From the NCBI GenBank assembly GCA_002490525.1, contig DKUE01000035.1, forward strand, positions 27,030 through 91,029: a DNA stretch of 64,000 nt, in the 5' to 3' direction. The notes under the pieces were generated by a model. The model had not been told where the DNA came from and did not search any database. It saw only the letters and a program-made list of their open reading frames with translations. The position numbers and the translations under genes were made by a program. The DNA is from Ruminococcaceae bacterium UBA7212. Lineage in GTDB: Bacteria; Bacillota; Clostridia; Oscillospirales; Acutalibacteraceae. This document shows positions 58,901 to 64,000 of this stretch, in pieces. The stretch's first letter is position 1. Every line of letters begins with the position of its first letter.

Positions 58901-61900
58901 ATGAAAAAGAAGTTCAAAACAGGTACAAAAGCATTAGCCCTACTTTTAACACTACTTCTCCTTTTGCAAGTTTTACCGATACAAGTTTTTGCACAAAACC
59001 TTCCGCAGACACCCCCGATTGCAGATGCATCCGCACAAAAATCTGAGGATGCATCGGACGAAAACATATCCATCTTATATGAAATTCCCGAAAAACGTGA
59101 TGCATATACCAAAGTTTACAAAAAAAGTGACGGCACATACACCGCCATGGTGTCGTCTGTCCCGATGCATTATGAACAGGACGGCAAGTGGCAGGAAATC
59201 GACAATTCGCTTAAAGTGAAGGATAAAAAGCTGGAAAACATAAACAGCAAGTTTCATGTGTCATTTCCCGAAGCATTGCATGACGCGCCAGTTACCGTTG
59301 TAAGCGATGCTTATCAGTTGTCTTTTTCTCTTACCGATACAGAGAACAGCAAGGCAAAGGTAAAAGAGAAAAAAAGCGCAAAAACTGCGAAGAAAACTCT
59401 CGCAGATAAAATTTTGGACAACCTTTCTGCAACCGTTACCTATAAAAACATCTTTAAGCACACTGATTTAGAATATACTCTGCGTCAAAATACCGTAAAA
59501 GAAAACATCATCATCAAAAAAGCCTCAGCAGCATTGGAAAGCTATACTTTTCATATTACCGCCGAAGGTCTAACAGGTATTGTCGGTGAAAACGGTGAAA
59601 TTCTATTCACGGATACGGAAAACCATGAAATTTTCAAAATTCCCGCTCCCGTTATGATGGATGCGAAAAACGCCGTATCAAAGGACATTGCCGTTGCGCT
59701 GACCGAAAACGAAAACGGCGGATATACACTGCGGTATACGCCGTCCGCAGAATGGTTACAGGACAAGAGCAGAAAATATCCTGTAAAGCTGGACCCTGCG
59801 GTGGAAGAAGCACAAACATACTCCGAGCTCAGAACCATGGTATGCAGTGAGCACCCGTACGAAAATTTCTACGAATGCTATTCGGATTTGGAAATATTCC
59901 CAGAAGATTATTGGATGTACGGCGAGACAGAAACCTATCTGTACCCGCTCCCGAAGGATTCCAGTTTACCGGATTATGACGTATACAATGTTACTTTATG
60001 TATGCGCGGACAGGTGAACGGTATTTTGGGGGCGTATGCTGTAACGGACGAGCCCCTGTCCTGGAAACCGCAGGAGATCACCTATGAAACACGACCGCAA
60101 ACAGAATCCGACCCGTTCGACTATTATTACGGTGAGCCACATTTCTATGAGGAAGGCTCTTGGGTCAATTTTGATTTAACGAAATATGCAGATGTAGATA
60201 CCGATTGGTTCCGCGGCATCATGCTTCGTCTGATGTCGGAATGTGCGGACGGTGACACCGAAGATTGGTATGCGATTTTTAACCGTTTGCCGTTAGATGA
60301 CCAAAACGAGATATTCCTGTATTTTGAGTACAGAGATACAGAAAATATCACCGTCCCGTCTTCCGAAGAAAATTACAGTGCCTCAGCGGGACGCGCAGGC
60401 ACGGCAACCGTCAACGAAGGCTCTGGGCATCTCTCGGTCGAGCGCAGTGATATTGCCATCAGCGGCAACATTATGCCCGCGCAAATCTCTTTTGCATATA
60501 ATACTGTAAACGCCTGGCGCAATGACTATAAATACTACAACGCCGCAGCCGAACAGTTCGTCAGCGGTAATACACTGTCTGCGCCTTACGGCGGGCAGTG
60601 GATGTCCGACTATAACCGATTTTTCTTCAGAACAGACGAGGGTGAAACAGAAACAGACGCACAGTATATGTATTATGACGGCAGTGCTGTGATTCCCCTG
60701 TCGGTTACAAAGGAAGACGGCAAATGGGAAATCCGCGAAGCCTATACCATGCTTTACAGCGCACACGGATATGAATTCACCGCAGATGTTCCCGAAGACG
60801 ATACCCGCGCATTGCACGAAATCTATGATTGCATCACGGTACGCGGTACAGACGGATATCTGCAAAGCTATGACGCAAACGGCAGACTGGTAAAAATCTA
60901 CAAAGAAAAATATCCGAATCAAAGCATAGACATCACTTATGTCAGTGCTTTATCTGCGAGTAACAATTTCTTTGCCATAAATTCCGTGACCGATGGTGCA
61001 AACAGAAAATATGCTTTCAGCTATACCAACGGGTTGCTCAGCAGCATACAGTGCTTCACCGCCGACGGCATAGAGATTACGGCAGGCAGTACAAACAAGC
61101 CGTTAAAAATGACCTATGGGTATACAAATAAGTGTTTGTCTTCCGTGACTTTCCCTGACGGGAAAACCGTTTCCTACGGAATCGGTATGTCCGAGATGAA
61201 AAATATTGACGGCTATACGCTTGTATTCAGCGGTTCAAATGATAAAATCACAGGCTATTCCGAGCGCGCCACAGATTCGGACGGAATAAATTACAGCGGC
61301 GGTGCGGTCGCTTTCAGCCGTAACAGAAATGAAGTCGTTATCTCGCAAAACGGTAAATCCGTAACCAAACAGTTTGACCATTACGGCAGACCGCTTTTGG
61401 TCATTGATGAAAACGGCAGTTACAGCTATTACGATTACACGAACAGCACCGACGGCACGCCGACTGTGTCGGCAATGCGCACGGCGAGCGGCACTCTTTT
61501 GTCAAACGGCGGATTTGAAAACGGACTGCAGTCCTGGACTGCCGAAGGCGTAACCACCGCCGACTGTACCGCAGAGCATTGGAATACGGGGGCAAATTCG
61601 CTTCGTTACACAGGCGCGGCAAAGTCCGTTTCGCAAACAGTGTCTAACCTTACGGCGGGTGTCTATACGCTTTCCGCCTATGTAAAAGCCTCTGCCGATA
61701 CACAGGCAGAAGAAGCTCTGCACCTCACCCTGACGGCATTATCCGAAAACGGCGATGTGCTCAAAACGGATGATTATGAAATCACTGCGCCGAATACGGA
61801 TTTTACACAATACGCCTGCACGGCCGAACTGCCTTCAGGCACCCGTGCCGCAAAAGTCTGTATACATGCCGACGGCGCCTCGGGTACATTCTATATCGAT

Positions 61901-64000
61901 GACGTACAGCTGGAAAAAAGCTCGTATGCCGGTGATGTAAACTACATTGCCAACGGAAATTTCAAAGACGGTTTGAGCGGCTGGTTCTCGCCCTTTAATC
62001 CGTATATCGTAAATAAAACGCTCAATAATAGATCGGTAAAAGCCGCATGTCTGCAATCCGAAATCATGGATTGCAGCACATTGCAAAACACCGTCCCCGT
62101 AAACGGCAAAAAGGACGATGTGCTTGTTGTCGGCGCATGGATTGACACATCTGAAGTGCTCTTAAACGCGCCCGATTATATTGAAGATTTGTCACGGGAA
62201 ATTGATAATCGCGAAGCATTTTTCGCGGTGGCATATACCTATACAGATGAAAACGGTCATCGGCAAACGCATTTAGAACAGATAGATTTAGAAGAACGCA
62301 TACCGGGTTGGTCGTTTTTGCGGCATACACTCGCTCTCAAAGGGGATTGTCAAGATATCGGCATTGTGTTCGGACTGACAGGGGCGTTCAGTAAAATGTA
62401 TATTGCTGAAGTTGAGGTGATGAAATCAGGAAAACACATGCCGATGCCCGAAGAAGAAATCCCCGAAGAGACCCCCGACACGGACGAATCGCATTTCTGC
62501 GTCTGCGGCAATGACTGTGCCTACGGCTATGACTGCCCCTGCACCTGTACATCCGCAGAAAGCTGTACCTGCGACCAATGCAAAGGCTGTCCGTGCCCGA
62601 ACTGTACGGAATTCCGCTGTGAATGCCGCTGTGAGAGCGAAGAAGTCTGTAACTGCCCGCAGTGCAAAAAGAAATTCGACATCACCTATGACGAATTCGG
62701 CAATCTGCTTTCCTTAAAAATTATGGGCAAGGAAATCGGCGAATGGCTTTCCATGATGGTCTCGCGCAGCTATGACGCCACGGGTAGCTATATGACTGCC
62801 TCGACAGACGAAAACGGGCAAACGGTAAAATACAATTACAACAAAAACAACGGTATGCTTAAATCTATGACCGATGCACGCGGCAACCTCACCGAATACA
62901 CCTATGACGCCATCGGTGCGCTGACGCAGATAAAAACGCCCGTTTCGGAGTTGACGAATCTGCTTTCAGATGATATGATAACCACATACGAATATAAAAA
63001 TGACCGTGTTTCGAAAATAAGACACAATGATTTCTCATATAATATAACGTACGATGCATGGGGCAATGTGAAATCCATCTTCGTCGGTGCGTTGGATACA
63101 GCTTTGACCATTCCCTTTGTGGAGTACACCTACGGCACAGGTACTTCCCGCAGCCGCATTCAAAAGGTATCCTTTAAAAACGGCAATACCATAGATTACC
63201 GCTATAACGGCGACAACCTTACGGGCATCAGCTATGACGGCGGCAAAACCTACCGTTATGCATACAGCTACGATGAATTAGGCTATTTAACCGAAATTCG
63301 GGACAATGCCAAAAACCACGTCATTCGCTATAATACGGATTCTGTGGAAGTCCGTGAAAACGGCGCCTTGCTGTATAAAGCGTATACCGACAGTGACGGC
63401 AACTTCGCCGAAATCATTAACGGAACGCTGTTTGTCACAAAGCAGTACGATACGCAGATATTGGAAGAAACAGATTTGCGTTCCGCACGCACAGGCATTT
63501 CGGTCGGTGACAGGGAATTCAGCACCATTGCCGTGACGGATAAATTCGGCCGCAAAACCGAGCAGTCCGTTTTGACGCGCAAGCCGGAAGATACAAGCGC
63601 GCCGTTCGCCATGGTGACAGCGGAATACACCTATCAGCAGCACACCAAAGACGGCGAATCTATGGCAGGCAGCCGTGTGGATACCATCAAAAATACGGTG
63701 AAAGCTACAGGCAAAGCAGATAGCTCACGGTATGTTTTCCAATATGAATATGACGAAAACGGCAATATTACCCGCGAATATGCGGTTGGTGAAAATGGTG
63801 CAAAAACACTTCGGTATCGCTACACCTATGACGAGGCAAACCAGCTTGTCAGAACCGATGACAAAGCGGCGGGCAAGACCTATGTCTACACCTACAACAA
63901 GGGCGGCAACCGCATTTCGACCAAAGCCTACGCCTATACTTTAAGCACTACGCTCGGTGATGCGCAGAATATGGATATTGCTTTGTACGGCGACCCGGTT
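58901..64000 (+). CDS. Secreted RHS-repeat wall-associated protein, 3'-partial
   Basis: An uninterrupted frame of 1700 codons that leaves the window. A signal peptide ends at about Ala31 (V-F-A). Then come a DNRLRE-type stalk (Y-E-Q-D-G-K-W-Q-E-I-D-N-S near residues 90-105 and beyond), two carbohydrate-binding-like modules starting near 870 (G-G-F-E-N-G-L-Q-S-W) and 1018 (N-G-N-F-K-D-G-L-S-G-W-F), a Cys-rich block at 1200-1255 with 18 cysteines, and RHS/YD repeats (Y-D-E-F-G-N, Y-T-Y-D-E-x-G) to the end. WapA-like proteins act in contact-dependent competition, with a toxin at the C-terminus; that end is outside the window. Confidence 0.9.
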   Translation, partial: MKKKFKTGTKALALLLTLLLLLQVLPIQVFAQNLPQTPPIADASAQKSEDASDENISILYEIPEKRDAYTKVYKKSDGTYTAMVSSVPMHYEQDGKWQEIDNSLKVKDKKLENINSKFHVSFPEALHDAPVTVVSDAYQLSFSLTDTENSKAKVKEKKSAKTAKKTLADKILDNLSATVTYKNIFKHTDLEYTLRQNTVKENIIIKKASAALESYTFHITAEGLTGIVGENGEILFTDTENHEIFKIPAPVMMDAKNAVSKDIAVALTENENGGYTLRYTPSAEWLQDKSRKYPVKLDPAVEEAQTYSELRTMVCSEHPYENFYECYSDLEIFPEDYWMYGETETYLYPLPKDSSLPDYDVYNVTLCMRGQVNGILGAYAVTDEPLSWKPQEITYETRPQTESDPFDYYYGEPHFYEEGSWVNFDLTKYADVDTDWFRGIMLRLMSECADGDTEDWYAIFNRLPLDDQNEIFLYFEYRDTENITVPSSEENYSASAGRAGTATVNEGSGHLSVERSDIAISGNIMPAQISFAYNTVNAWRNDYKYYNAAAEQFVSGNTLSAPYGGQWMSDYNRFFFRTDEGETETDAQYMYYDGSAVIPLSVTKEDGKWEIREAYTMLYSAHGYEFTADVPEDDTRALHEIYDCITVRGTDGYLQSYDANGRLVKIYKEKYPNQSIDITYVSALSASNNFFAINSVTDGANRKYAFSYTNGLLSSIQCFTADGIEITAGSTNKPLKMTYGYTNKCLSSVTFPDGKTVSYGIGMSEMKNIDGYTLVFSGSNDKITGYSERATDSDGINYSGGAVAFSRNRNEVVISQNGKSVTKQFDHYGRPLLVIDENGSYSYYDYTNSTDGTPTVSAMRTASGTLLSNGGFENGLQSWTAEGVTTADCTAEHWNTGANSLRYTGAAKSVSQTVSNLTAGVYTLSAYVKASADTQAEEALHLTLTALSENGDVLKTDDYEITAPNTDFTQYACTAELPSGTRAAKVCIHADGASGTFYIDDVQLEKSSYAGDVNYIANGNFKDGLSGWFSPFNPYIVNKTLNNRSVKAACLQSEIMDCSTLQNTVPVNGKKDDVLVVGAWIDTSEVLLNAPDYIEDLSREIDNREAFFAVAYTYTDENGHRQTHLEQIDLEERIPGWSFLRHTLALKGDCQDIGIVFGLTGAFSKMYIAEVEVMKSGKHMPMPEEEIPEETPDTDESHFCVCGNDCAYGYDCPCTCTSAESCTCDQCKGCPCPNCTEFRCECRCESEEVCNCPQCKKKFDITYDEFGNLLSLKIMGKEIGEWLSMMVSRSYDATGSYMTASTDENGQTVKYNYNKNNGMLKSMTDARGNLTEYTYDAIGALTQIKTPVSELTNLLSDDMITTYEYKNDRVSKIRHNDFSYNITYDAWGNVKSIFVGALDTALTIPFVEYTYGTGTSRSRIQKVSFKNGNTIDYRYNGDNLTGISYDGGKTYRYAYSYDELGYLTEIRDNAKNHVIRYNTDSVEVRENGALLYKAYTDSDGNFAEIINGTLFVTKQYDTQILEETDLRSARTGISVGDREFSTIAVTDKFGRKTEQSVLTRKPEDTSAPFAMVTAEYTYQQHTKDGESMAGSRVDTIKNTVKATGKADSSRYVFQYEYDENGNITREYAVGENGAKTLRYRYTYDEANQLVRTDDKAAGKTYVYTYNKGGNRISTKAYAYTLSTTLGDAQNMDIALYGDPV

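Overview
The window looks like chromosomal DNA of an anaerobic, Gram-positive, spore-forming member of the Clostridia, probably a gut Oscillospiraceae-like lineage. The basis is strong AGGAGG-type ribosome binding sites, sigma-A promoters with 16-18 base spacers, U-tailed hairpin terminators, a SpoIVFA/SpoIVFB-like gene pair, TIGR03960/DUF2344 radical SAM genes, an anaerobic sulfatase-maturing enzyme, several glycoside hydrolases, and moderate GC content by eye. I see no prophage, insertion sequence or CRISPR array. Coding density is high and most genes sit in short one- to four-gene units.

Left part (1-17.2 kb): a uracil/xanthine permease, an aldose-epimerase-like protein, a DUF1643 protein, a phosphatase-superfamily protein back to back with a sugar-phosphate transporter, a GT8 glycosyltransferase coupled to a TVP38-type membrane protein, two small regulators or unknowns, and a tandem GNAT plus methyltransferase operon. 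That operon is preceded by a promoter, a 30-codon ORF, a terminator and a possible antiterminator, which together look like an attenuator. Next come a secreted G5/3D cell-wall protein with a structured leader, an RluA pseudouridine synthase, a decayed DUF4279 gene, GTP-dependent PEP carboxykinase (pckG) and tsaD.

Middle part (17.2-31.8 kb): a GH16 glucanase, a stand-alone transcript of about 340 nt without a substantial ORF on the minus strand, a DUF1292 gene followed by a 6S RNA, the circularly permuted ATP-grasp / alpha-E / transglutaminase triad, ribosomal protein L19 with its leader, an XRE regulator coupled to a small partner gene, the TIGR03960/DUF2344 pair, the SpoIVFA/B-like pair, initiator tRNA-Met, a FliB-like protein and a sugar acetyltransferase.

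Right part (31.8-64 kb): a probable surface-glycan decoration operon (nucleotidyltransferase-aminotransferase fusion, ornithine-cyclodeaminase-like reductase, LicD phosphotransferase); a membrane sulfatase with its radical SAM activator and a secreted unknown; a carbohydrate-use region (GH3, AraC regulator, carboxylesterase, GH31, GPH symporter); a GtrII/GtrB-like pair for polymer glucosylation followed by a badly frameshifted symporter pseudogene; an M20 peptidase coupled to another GPH-family transporter; and the first 1700 codons of a secreted RHS-repeat protein. The RHS protein has carbohydrate-binding-like modules and an extraordinary 56-residue segment containing 18 cysteines.

The best candidates for undescribed biology are the fused cytidylyltransferase/aminotransferase-LicD operon, the orphan minus-strand RNA near 18.6-18.9 kb, the attenuator-like leader at 8.38-8.59 kb and the Cys-rich block of the RHS protein. 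All functions are inferred from sequence reading alone; no database search was run.
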